From positions 1 to 39,439 of IMG/VR virus record IMGVR_UViG_3300046740_000696: DNA of 39,439 nucleotides, one strand, 5' to 3'. Position 1 is the first letter of the stretch. Every line of letters starts with the position of its first letter. The translations under genes were made by a program, and so were the position numbers. The DNA is from a virus. The notes under the pieces were generated by a model, which was given only the letters and a program-made list of their open reading frames with translations, was not told the DNA's origin and ran no database searches. Shown here one piece after another: positions 31,518 to 37,682 of this stretch.

Positions 31518-31754
31518 ATGATCGCCTGCCCCAAGTGCAACTCCGAGAGCACGCGCGTTCGCGAGACGCGCAACCACAAGGAGAAGCGCTACGCCCGTCG
31601 CCGCATGGAGTGCGACGAATGCGATCACAGATTCACGACGATCGAAGTCGTCGCACCGAACGCGCGCGCCGTGTCGACGGATCCCGTTCTGATCTCGCGC
31701 TCGGCGTTGGTGGCGCTCACGCGAGCTCTCGATGCCGTCGAAGACGAAGACTAG
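31518..31754 (+). CDS. NrdR-like zinc-ribbon protein lacking the ATP-cone (78 aa)
   Basis: CPKCNSESTRVRETRNHKEK, then RRRMECDECDHRFTTIEVV, is the zinc ribbon of NrdR, the repressor of ribonucleotide reductase genes, with both CxxC pairs and the FTT turn. Host NrdR is about 150 aa because an ATP-cone follows; here only 25 unrelated residues follow, so nucleotide sensing must be lost. It may compete with host NrdR at its boxes or bind phage DNA. It lies directly before the MazG-like gene and the genome encodes NrdJ, which supports a nucleotide-metabolism role. Confidence 0.75.
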   Translation: MIACPKCNSESTRVRETRNHKEKRYARRRMECDECDHRFTTIEVVAPNARAVSTDPVLISRSALVALTRALDAVEDED

Positions 31755-31777
31755 CTGTCAGATCGTCGACGTACGAT
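31755..31777 (+). promoter_or_regulatory. class A promoter, leaderless start at 31786
   Basis: CTGTCAGATCGTCGACG then TACGAT begins at the base after the preceding stop. Eight bases to ATG. Confidence 0.75.
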
Positions 31778-31785
31778 CAATCTTC

Positions 31786-32175
31786 ATGACGCCAGACGAA
31801 TACCAAGCGCTCGCGAATCGCACCGAGTACACGCCCGATTTCGTGAGGCTCGAGGGCAGAAGCCCCGAGCACAACTTCATGATCGCGCGGCTGATCCACG
31901 CACAGCTCGGCCTCGCCTCCGAAGCCGGAGAGATCGCCGACGCGCTCAAGAAGCACATCATCTACGGCAAGGCGCTCGACGAGCTCAACGTCTTCGAGGA
32001 AGTCGGCGATCACAGCTGGTATTCGGCGCTGGCGTGCGGCGCGATTCGTCGAGGGTTCGAAGACGCGCTCGCACGCAACATCGACAAGCTCAAGACGCGC
32101 TACCCCGACAAGTTCACGCAGGACGCCGCACTGAATCGTGATCTGTCCGCAGAGCGCGCCGCGCTCGAGAAGTAG
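31786..32175 (+). CDS. MazG-like nucleotide pyrophosphohydrolase (129 aa)
   Basis: RLIHAQLGLASEAGEIADAL gives the first acidic pair (Glu46, Glu49) and FEEVGDHSWY the second (Glu72, Asp75): the E-x2-E...E-x2-D metal site of the all-alpha NTP pyrophosphohydrolases. Such enzymes split NTPs or dNTPs to the monophosphate, for example to clear unwanted nucleotides or alarmones. The length suits the short phage form. The start is ATG 31786, set by the class A promoter. A multi-hairpin element follows its stop. Confidence 0.85.
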   Translation: MTPDEYQALANRTEYTPDFVRLEGRSPEHNFMIARLIHAQLGLASEAGEIADALKKHIIYGKALDELNVFEEVGDHSWYSALACGAIRRGFEDALARNIDKLKTRYPDKFTQDAALNRDLSAERAALEK

Positions 32176-32312
32176 TTCCCAGCGAAGCCTCGCTATGCGA
32201 CGCGTTGCAACGCTGTGTGCTGCTGCGCACCGTCATGTCGCGCTTCGCGCTGTGATGCACCGCCGTGTCCGGCGATGCTCTGCCATGCTCTGCGAAGCCG
32301 CGCAAACCAAGG
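32176..32312 (+). repeat. longest multi-hairpin 3' element, ending in GCAAACCAAGG
   Basis: At least four small hairpins stand in a row: the palindrome GCGTTGCAACGC (32202-32213), GTGTGC/GCGCAC (32215-32230, one G-U), GCGC-TTC-GCGC (32240-32250) and CGCCG/CGGCG (32261-32274), spaced by short TG/ATG-containing linkers. The exact 11-mer is at 32302-32312. The converging gene ends three bases later. Confidence 0.7.
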
Positions 32313-32314
32313 AT

Positions 32315-32635
32315 CTATCGTACGAGGCGAGCTCGAACGATCGCACCGAGCAACAAGCCAGCCACACCCACGAACACGAGCGACCAGCGTAGGCCGATGA
32401 TCGACGAGCTCGGAGGCTTCGCGGTGATCACGATCGTCTCGCCCGAGCCGAAGACAACGAGCATCTGTTCGATCGTCGGCTGATCAGCGCCGAGCTCGAC
32501 AGCACGCGCCGCGACTTGCTTCTGATCGTCGCCGACGAACTGCCCGAGCAACGAGAAAGCGCGCTCGTGATCGCCGGTGCGCACGGCCGCTGCGATGGCC
32601 TGCGCTGCGATCTCGATGTTGCTGTCGCCGAACAT
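32315..32635 (-). CDS. tail-anchored membrane protein (106 aa)
   Basis: The first 70 residues are soluble and helical (IEIAAQAIAAAVRTGDHERA, LLGQFVGDDQKQ). One span near residues 80-100 (LRWSLVFVGVAGLLLGAIVR) is followed by a short basic end. The ATG directly follows the TAG of the preceding gene. Probably a virion membrane protein; no family recognised. Confidence 0.7.
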   Translation of the reverse strand: MFGDSNIEIAAQAIAAAVRTGDHERAFSLLGQFVGDDQKQVAARAVELGADQPTIEQMLVVFGSGETIVITAKPPSSSIIGLRWSLVFVGVAGLLLGAIVRARLVR

Positions 32636-33079
32636 CTATCGCTTGAGCATCCCCGCGCCACCGAACGCCGCGAGCGCGACGAGTCCCGCACCGCCGGCGA
32701 GGAACCACCATTTGTTGCGGCAGATGAAGGACGCTTGGCACGCGACGTCGGTCAACGGGCTCGTGATGTCGTCAACCCATCCATGCAGGCTTCGGTTCTG
32801 CCCGCAGCATGGATCGCCGCCGCCGCACGAACAGTTGCCGCAGCACGGATTGATCGGTTCGTAGGCGCGACGCACGCGAAAGTTCTCGGTGAAAATCGAA
32901 CGCCCGAACCCACCGAGGTTCGGCGTCGGCGGTGCGTAGAACGCCCCCTGCGGCTGGACGGTGGATTGCGTCCAACCGTCGGGGAAGACGATGTTCGGAT
33001 TGATGTTCGGATTGACCGCGGGATCCTGCGAGAACTGCCACGCGGGGATCATTCCGAGACCTTGGCGAGCGAGCATCAT
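32636..33079 (-). CDS. Cys-rich tail-anchored membrane protein (147 aa)
   Basis: After an N-terminal region with Asn/Pro-rich turns (DPAVNPNINPNIVFPDGW), a Cys cluster (NPCCGNCSCGGGDPCCGQ) could hold metal or disulfides. One span near residues 122-142 (WWFLAGGAGLVALAAFGGAG) precedes the end MLKR. ATG 33079 follows the TAA of the preceding gene by two bases, with GGAGG in that gene's end. Likely a virion membrane protein. Confidence 0.7.
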   Translation of the reverse strand: MMLARQGLGMIPAWQFSQDPAVNPNINPNIVFPDGWTQSTVQPQGAFYAPPTPNLGGFGRSIFTENFRVRRAYEPINPCCGNCSCGGGDPCCGQNRSLHGWVDDITSPLTDVACQASFICRNKWWFLAGGAGLVALAAFGGAGMLKR

Positions 33080-33081
33080 GG

Positions 33082-33384
33082 TTACTGATTCCTCCGAGGC
33101 TTGGTGATCGTCCAGCCACGAGCGTCGCCCGCGGCGTGTTCTTGGATGCTGTTGCGCGAGAATGAGATCGCCGCACGTGCGGCATGATCGTAGGCGCGTG
33201 GCGAGTCCACGGCCATCGCAACCCCGCGCGAGCCTCGAGCCCCTGCGGCTGGAGGCTTCACGTAAACCGTCTCGCACGGTTCGCCTTTGACCATCGGACA
33301 GATTCGCACGCGGTACTTACTCGAGCGATCGTTGAACGAAAGCTCCATCTTGAGATCGCCACTGAACCGCCGAACCTTGGCCAT
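33082..33384 (-). CDS. unknown basic protein (100 aa)
   Basis: The protein is beta-rich at the start (MELSFNDRSSKYRVRICPMV) and basic throughout, with two Cys. A leaderless TATGCT hexamer lies six bases before ATG. It heads a three-gene operon whose other two members are tail-anchored. Function unknown. Confidence 0.68.
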   Translation of the reverse strand: MAKVRRFSGDLKMELSFNDRSSKYRVRICPMVKGEPCETVYVKPPAAGARGSRGVAMAVDSPRAYDHAARAAISFSRNSIQEHAAGDARGWTITKPRRNQ

Positions 33385-33390
33385 GCGGGT

Positions 33391-33396
33391 AGCATA
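33391..33396 (-). promoter_or_regulatory. class B promoter hexamer, start at 33384
   Basis: TATGCT ends six bases before ATG. It lies back to back with the class A promoter at 33404. Confidence 0.6.
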
Positions 33397-33403
33397 CCAT
33401 CGG

Positions 33404-33426
33404 CTGTCAGGACGTTGCAGTAAGCT
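33404..33426 (+). promoter_or_regulatory. class A promoter, leaderless GTG start at 33433
   Basis: CTGTCAGGACGTTGCAG then TAAGCT, six bases before GTG. The second half of the box differs from the common form at three positions. Confidence 0.7.
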
Positions 33427-33432
33427 TGGTTG

Positions 33433-33732
33433 GTGGCTTTAGTCGTTCACTGCAGTCGCGCGCCGTTCGACGTATACATCGGGCGACCTTCGAAGTGGGG
33501 CAACCCGTTCTCGCACATGCCCGATACGCTGGCTAGATGGCGCTGCGCAACGCGAACCGAGGCGATCTCGCGCTACGAATCGTGGATTCGAGCGCAGCCC
33601 GAGCTCGTGGCTGCGCTCGTCGAGCTCGACGGCAAGATACTCGGGTGCTGGTGCAAACCCCACGCGTGCCACGGTGACGTACTCGTGCGCCTAGTCTTCG
33701 AGCTCAAGAACCCTACGCTGGAAAATCTTTGA
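33433..33732 (+). CDS. DUF4326 family protein (99 aa)
   Basis: The family signature is clear: VHCSRAPFDVYIGRPSKWGN, then a TRTEAISRYESWIRAQPELV helix, and LGCWCKPHACHGDVLVRLV near the end, with Cys and His that may bind a metal. DUF4326 proteins are common in phages and plasmids and have no established function that I know of. The start is GTG 33433, set by the promoter; TTG 33430 is in frame. The last 20 bases overlap the converging gene. Confidence 0.88.
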   Translation: MALVVHCSRAPFDVYIGRPSKWGNPFSHMPDTLARWRCATRTEAISRYESWIRAQPELVAALVELDGKILGCWCKPHACHGDVLVRLVFELKNPTLENL

Positions 33733-34405
33733 TCTTCGCGACGGGCAGCTCGATACCGAACCGATCGATTCCGGGTAGCGTCGTGTCGAGCGCGATGAAC
33801 CTGTTGCCGGTGCCCTTGGGCAGCAATCCGCCGGCGTAGATGTGCGACCAGTCGTTGTCGCCCTTCTGCCTGACGACGCGAAGGATCGGCGTGATGCCGT
33901 TGAGGCTCAGCAAAGTCGAGTTGAGGATGGCCTGATCGTCACAGTCCCCGCCGCCGAATTCGAGCGTCCGACGAGCGCTCTGGTACAGATCGATGCCCTC
34001 GACGTTGCCGTCTTCCCAGATGATCGGAGCGACATCGCCGGTGTAGCGAACTTTCCGCTTCACGTAGTTGTAAATCGCCTGCGCCTCGCATAGACCATCG
34101 CGCTCCGGGCAGCGCGACGTCACCTGCAAAGCGATCTTGCGCATCTCGGGATCCTGAACGCTCGATCGAACCTTCTTCTGGATCTCGGCGAGCCGCTGCT
34201 CGATCGGCATGTTCGGCGCGCCACGGAGGATCGTCCGCATGTTGCCGTCGCTGTAGCTGTTGATGATCGGAGCCTCGTTGGCGGCGTGGCCGAAGCCCAT
34301 GACGCCGCCGTACTTGCGCTGACGGTAGTAGGCGATCCCGCCGAGCAGGATCATCCCGAGCCCGGAGAGCCCGGCGATAAGAGCAAGACCGTTCGGCTTC
34401 GCCAT
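33713..34405 (-). CDS. membrane-anchored transglutaminase-like cysteine protease (230 aa)
   Basis: One span near residues 6-27 (GLALIAGLSGLGMILLGGIA) anchors the protein. The rest follows the transglutaminase-like fold: CEAQAIYNYVKRKVRYTGD, the catalytic GGGDCDDQA with Cys155, WSHIYAGG with His188 and ALDTT with Asp207. Such phage proteins may process structural proteins, cleave wall peptides or cross-link; which is not known. The start is ATG 34405 behind TAGCCT. Its 3' end overlaps the DUF4326 gene. Confidence 0.8.
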   Translation of the reverse strand: MAKPNGLALIAGLSGLGMILLGGIAYYRQRKYGGVMGFGHAANEAPIINSYSDGNMRTILRGAPNMPIEQRLAEIQKKVRSSVQDPEMRKIALQVTSRCPERDGLCEAQAIYNYVKRKVRYTGDVAPIIWEDGNVEGIDLYQSARRTLEFGGGDCDDQAILNSTLLSLNGITPILRVVRQKGDNDWSHIYAGGLLPKGTGNRFIALDTTLPGIDRFGIELPVAKIKDFPA

Positions 34406-34413
34406 CGTTCCCA

Positions 34414-34419
34414 AGGCTA
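34414..34419 (-). promoter_or_regulatory. class B promoter hexamer, start at 34405
   Basis: TAGCCT in CGTGATAGCCT ends eight bases before ATG. It touches the palindrome at 34421. Confidence 0.62.
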
Positions 34420-34420
34420 T

Positions 34421-34432
34421 CACGGGCCCGTG
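34421..34432. promoter_or_regulatory. 12-bp palindrome between divergent promoters
   Basis: CACGGGCCCGTG is a perfect palindrome placed exactly between the leftward TAGCCT and the rightward TACGGT hexamers. One bound protein could control both genes. Confidence 0.5.
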
Positions 34433-34433
34433 G

Positions 34434-34439
34434 TACGGT
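34434..34439 (+). promoter_or_regulatory. class B promoter hexamer, start at 34446
   Basis: TACGGT ends six bases before ATG 34446. Confidence 0.58.
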
Positions 34440-34445
34440 GAATCC

Positions 34446-35732
34446 ATGCTCTTCCACCGTGGTCTTGGGGCCCTTCCGGCCGCGCTCGTGCAGTCGGCAA
34501 ACGCGATCAAGGCGCAGCCGAGCGGCAGTGGAAGCATCTACCAGCCGCCGACGTGGGGCACCAACACCTGGGATCAGGTGAAGGCCAAGCATCTCGCGTA
34601 CGCGACGTACGCGAACGATCGAGATTGGATCGACGCTGCGACGCTGGCGAATACGCTTCCGCCGTGTCCTGCCGGCTCGATGCAGAAGCCGAAATGCCTC
34701 ATGTGCCGCCCCTACTGCTACAGCGGCAACTTTCAACGAGCGTTGCCGCCGGGCACGTTCGAGGTTGCGTTCGTGCCGTTCCACATCGCCGAGCTCTCGA
34801 CGGTCAAGAGCTTCGCGAAGACGTACAGCCCGGATGTCGAACAACGTTTTTGGGCCGAGTGGTTCATCGTGAGCGCCGGACAAGAAGCGCTCTACAACGC
34901 GTTCACGAGCAAGCTCACCTCGCAGATGTTCTCGCAGACGTTCAACACGATTGACCCGTCGGTTACCCAAGCGCTGCAGTGGTTGCCGGATGCTCGCGTG
35001 TCGCTCGTTAACTTCTCGCTCAACCCGATCGCGCCGACGGATGCGGAGATGCACGGCAGCGGTGGTGCAAGGGCCTGGCTCAAGCGCGGCGGATACTTCT
35101 TGTCGTACGGCATGGCGACCGGCACGAAGGCCATCAAGACGTGGTGCCCGTCGTGGGCAACGTCGGTCTACTGCAACTGCGGCGGCATGCCGTCCGCGCT
35201 GATGGGTGTCTTCCGCGAGAACGGCACGGTTCAGACGCTCGGCGTTGATCCCACCGAAGATCTGAGCGGCGGATGCTTCGACGTCTACATCAAGATCGAC
35301 CAGCACCCCGACGGCAATTTCTCGATGTCGTTGAAGCACCAAGATCCGGCTTGGTACGAGCGCGCGGCCGTCGCGATCAGCGGCGTGCTTCGCTCGATGG
35401 CGACGGGGCTCTGCGCGCTGGCGCCAGTCGTAAAGTCGCAGACTGCAACGATGCTCGCCGAGAAGTGCGCCAACCCCAAGACCAAGGCCACGTGCATCAA
35501 GGGGCAAGCCAACTGCAAATGCACGACGCCGAACGCGACGGCGCAGGGCGCAGTGGTGCTCAACAACTTCGTCATGAGTCAGTGGTGCGCTGGCTGGAAC
35601 GCCGAGTACACGCAACCGCCTCCGTTGCCGCCGCCTGGATCAGACATCGGCCCACCGCCGGCTAACACCTTGCCGTGGTACATCATCGTGGGTGGCGTTG
35701 CCGGGATCGCGTACCTCCTAGCCCGCAAGTGA
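34446..35732 (+). CDS. large tail-anchored Cys-rich protein (428 aa)
   Basis: The soluble part of about 395 residues has many Cys (PKCLMCRPYCYSGN, WCPSWATSVYCNCGG, CIKGQANCKC) and reads as mixed alpha/beta. A proline-rich stalk (PPPLPPPGSDIGPPP) leads to one span (PWYIIVGGVAGIAYLLARK) at the very end. Such a protein would project from a membrane by its N-terminal side. A vertex, entry or tube-forming role is possible, but no family was recognised. It heads a plus-strand run of membrane genes. Confidence 0.75.
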   Translation: MLFHRGLGALPAALVQSANAIKAQPSGSGSIYQPPTWGTNTWDQVKAKHLAYATYANDRDWIDAATLANTLPPCPAGSMQKPKCLMCRPYCYSGNFQRALPPGTFEVAFVPFHIAELSTVKSFAKTYSPDVEQRFWAEWFIVSAGQEALYNAFTSKLTSQMFSQTFNTIDPSVTQALQWLPDARVSLVNFSLNPIAPTDAEMHGSGGARAWLKRGGYFLSYGMATGTKAIKTWCPSWATSVYCNCGGMPSALMGVFRENGTVQTLGVDPTEDLSGGCFDVYIKIDQHPDGNFSMSLKHQDPAWYERAAVAISGVLRSMATGLCALAPVVKSQTATMLAEKCANPKTKATCIKGQANCKCTTPNATAQGAVVLNNFVMSQWCAGWNAEYTQPPPLPPPGSDIGPPPANTLPWYIIVGGVAGIAYLLARK

Positions 35733-35735
35733 TGG

Positions 35736-35741
35736 TAGGAT
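35736..35741 (+). promoter_or_regulatory. class B promoter hexamer, start at 35749
   Basis: TAGGAT ends seven bases before ATG 35749. Confidence 0.58.
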
Positions 35742-35748
35742 TTCGTCG

Positions 35749-36258
35749 ATGCTGTCGATGATCCCAAGCTACGGCTCACCGCTCGCCGGCCCCTTGTCGG
35801 GTCTCGGCAGCACCGCGGATGTTCAGAACCTGCAGCGCGCGCTCGCCAACCTGGCGATCGCGACGCAGCGTCCGGCGATCAACCCCGGCTACATGACCGG
35901 CGTGGTCGACGACGCGACGATGACGGCGCTCATCGCCGGCATGGGGCTGCTCTCGGAGAGCCTGCCGAGCTCGGTCTACCTACCAATGCAGGCCGCGCTC
36001 GCCGCTGGTGGCATGACGTCGATCGCGAAGAAAGCTGTCGAGACGTACGCCGCGCAGCTCACCGTTGCGGCGAACACGGCCGCGGTCAAGTACCGCACGG
36101 CGCCGCCAGCGATGATGCCGTTCTCGCCGACGGATTTCCTCTCCAACTTCTTCGCGCCGGGCTGGTACACGCGGCCTCCGGGGATGCTCTTCCTGGCCGT
36201 CGTCGGGATCGTCGTCTACAAGAAGTTCCTCTCGCCCGACGCCAAGAAAGCAGCGTGA
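35749..36258 (+). CDS. tail-anchored protein with peptidoglycan-binding-like domain (169 aa)
   Basis: Residues 20-70 (TADVQNLQRALANLAIATQR, then GVVDDATMTALIAGMGLL) fit a PG_binding_1-type repeat. One span near residues 142-160 (GMLFLAVVGIVVYKKFL) ends in a basic tail. The layout equals that of the 21582 protein, so the virion may carry at least two wall-binding membrane proteins. It is followed by the next membrane gene after three bases. Confidence 0.72.
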   Translation: MLSMIPSYGSPLAGPLSGLGSTADVQNLQRALANLAIATQRPAINPGYMTGVVDDATMTALIAGMGLLSESLPSSVYLPMQAALAAGGMTSIAKKAVETYAAQLTVAANTAAVKYRTAPPAMMPFSPTDFLSNFFAPGWYTRPPGMLFLAVVGIVVYKKFLSPDAKKAA

Positions 36259-36261
36259 ACC

Positions 36262-36588
36262 ATGCGTTGGCGTAATCAGCTCGGCGCGAACGCCGGTGAC
36301 GTCGCGACCAGCATCCTGCAGGTCGCCGCGGATCCCGCGCTCGGACCGTTCATCGATCGGCTCAAGACGCTGCACGAGATCGAAGTCGCCGCCGAGGCCA
36401 ACGAGCCCGCGACGACTCCGGGTCCGCCCACCGTCGGGATCGGCCTGCAGAACTTCCTCCTACCGCTCGACATCTACATCTTCACGAAGCAACACAAGAT
36501 CGCGACGATCGCGATCGTCGCCGGCGTGCTCTTCGGGATCGGCCACGTCGGCTACAAGATCGGGCGCCGTCGAGCCAAGGCGGCGTGA
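36262..36588 (+). CDS. tail-anchored membrane protein (108 aa)
   Basis: The soluble N-terminal 70 residues are helical and proline-containing, then one span (KIATIAIVAGVLFGIGHVGY) and a basic tail KIGRRRAKAA. It is translated from the same message as 35749. No family recognised; a virion membrane protein is likely. Confidence 0.7.
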   Translation: MRWRNQLGANAGDVATSILQVAADPALGPFIDRLKTLHEIEVAAEANEPATTPGPPTVGIGLQNFLLPLDIYIFTKQHKIATIAIVAGVLFGIGHVGYKIGRRRAKAA

Positions 36589-36665
36589 TGAGCCGCCTGA
36601 TGTTCTGGCGCGTCTTCACGCACGTCGTGCTCGCCTACCACGACAAGGCGAATGGCCGTCGCTAA
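36588..36665 (+). CDS. possible 25-residue peptide
   Basis: ATG overlaps the preceding stop as TGATG and the frame runs 25 codons (MSRLMFWRVFTHVVLAYHDK and on) to TAA at 36665, overlapping the next start by 14 bases. It fills an otherwise odd 63-base gap in a tight operon. The peptide is basic and aromatic. It could be a true micro-protein or only a coupling frame for the next gene. Confidence 0.4.
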   Translation: MSRLMFWRVFTHVVLAYHDKANGRR

Positions 36666-36840
36666 GCGCTACGAAGGTGATGACGAACGCTGCTTGACCT
36701 GCGGCGAGGCGTACAGCCAAGACCCGACCGATCGCGCGACGTTCTGCTCCGACAGCTTTCACATGTGCCGCAGCTGCAAATGGCGCGACGGGAAGCTCGT
36801 CGCACGTTGCAACTTCCACCACGTACGCTTCGCGCGGTAA
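36652..36840 (+). CDS. small Cys/His zinc-finger-like protein (62 aa)
   Basis: CLTC near residue 14, then FCSDSFHMCRSCKW and ARCNFHHVRF, give six Cys and several His in finger-like spacing. It probably binds one or two zinc ions. The start ATG 36652 has AAGG just upstream. The stop TAA at 36838 is part of the next promoter hexamer. No family name can be given. Confidence 0.65.
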   Translation: MAVAKRYEGDDERCLTCGEAYSQDPTDRATFCSDSFHMCRSCKWRDGKLVARCNFHHVRFAR

Positions 36841-36843
36841 GCT
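36838..36843 (+). promoter_or_regulatory. class B promoter hexamer, start at 36850
   Basis: TAAGCT ends six bases before ATG. Its first three bases are the stop codon of the preceding gene. Confidence 0.58.
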
Positions 36844-36849
36844 CGGGGC

Positions 36850-37089
36850 ATGCGATTCGCAAACAGCGTCGGCGTCGCGCCCGGCACGACGACGATGCAG
36901 ATCGGGCTAGGACACGTTCGATGGGATCCCTACGCAACCGGCATCGTCGAGCTCAAGGGAAGAAGTCTTCGCGGCCTTCGCGACATCGACACGCGGGCCG
37001 TGATCCGCTGGGATCTGATGGGGATCGTCGGCGGAACGGCGCTGGCGCTGGCGACGATCGCGGGCGTGATCGCAAGCAAGCTGAGGTAG
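36850..37089 (+). CDS. tail-anchored membrane protein (79 aa)
   Basis: About 50 soluble residues (ANSVGVAPGTTTMQIGLGHV at the start) precede one span (WDLMGIVGGTALALATIAGV) and the end IASKLR. Its opening resembles the start of the 28010 coat-like protein (VGVAPGTTT), which may be chance or a shared assembly tag. Likely a virion membrane protein. Confidence 0.7.
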   Translation: MRFANSVGVAPGTTTMQIGLGHVRWDPYATGIVELKGRSLRGLRDIDTRAVIRWDLMGIVGGTALALATIAGVIASKLR

Positions 37090-37103
37090 TTCCGGCTTCG
37101 TGA

Positions 37104-37109
37104 TAGCCT
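37104..37109 (+). promoter_or_regulatory. class B promoter hexamer, start at 37117
   Basis: TAGCCT in CGTGATAGCCT ends seven bases before ATG 37117. Confidence 0.62.
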
Positions 37110-37116
37110 TGAGCCC

Positions 37117-37680
37117 ATGGCGCTCGGTATCGTCCTCGCACCCTACGGTCATATCCCCGGCGGCTGGCCGACTGGCATCACGCAGACGCGTGCCAACCGC
37201 CACAACCAGCTGACGCCGTTCGATCCGCAGTACAACACACGGGGCGAAGCGGGCCTCTACTACGACACGCCGCTTGGCGTGCCGAAGCTCTCGTGGTTCC
37301 AGAAGATGCGGCTCAAGCGCCAGCTGCGCGGCCTCGGCGCGATGCCGACCGACGCCGAGATCGCAACGAGCTACGGCTACACACCAACGTACTCGGGGTG
37401 GGTCGCGACGGCGCAGGGCTACTACACGCCCGACTGGATCCCGCCGGACGGCGTTCGCTGGCAAGGCATCTACTCGCCGCCCACGAGTTTGTCGGGGCTT
37501 CGTGAGGGCGACGTCGTCGCTTCGGCGCCGGCGACCGCCGACGACGTCGTGCGAGCTCTCCAGGCCCACAACGACCGCGTGTTCGCGCTGACGATCGTGT
37601 CGACCGTGGCCGTCGCGACGTCGGCGATGATTACGATCTTCAGGACGCTCAAGCTCATCCGCGAAGACAAGAAGAGCTAA
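37117..37680 (+). CDS. tail-anchored membrane protein (187 aa)
   Basis: The N-terminal 145 residues are soluble, with a basic patch (SWFQKMRLKRQLRGLG) and a Tyr/Trp/Pro-rich part (GYYTPDWIPPDGVRWQ). One span near residues 152-172 (VFALTIVSTVAVATSAMITI) is followed by a charged tail. The basic patch resembles the FQKLRLRMKSWW segment of the 29924 protein, so the two may share an interaction motif. Function unknown. Confidence 0.7.
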   Translation: MALGIVLAPYGHIPGGWPTGITQTRANRHNQLTPFDPQYNTRGEAGLYYDTPLGVPKLSWFQKMRLKRQLRGLGAMPTDAEIATSYGYTPTYSGWVATAQGYYTPDWIPPDGVRWQGIYSPPTSLSGLREGDVVASAPATADDVVRALQAHNDRVFALTIVSTVAVATSAMITIFRTLKLIREDKKS

Positions 37681-37682
37681 CC

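Noticed and set aside
31518-31754. Full-length NrdR
   Set aside because: Only the zinc ribbon is present; the ATP-cone is missing and no second frame nearby encodes it.
23556-32312. GCAAACCAAGG elements considered as CRISPR repeats or attachment sites
   Set aside because: They are single dispersed copies, always 3' of a gene, without spacers, integrase or target-site duplication.
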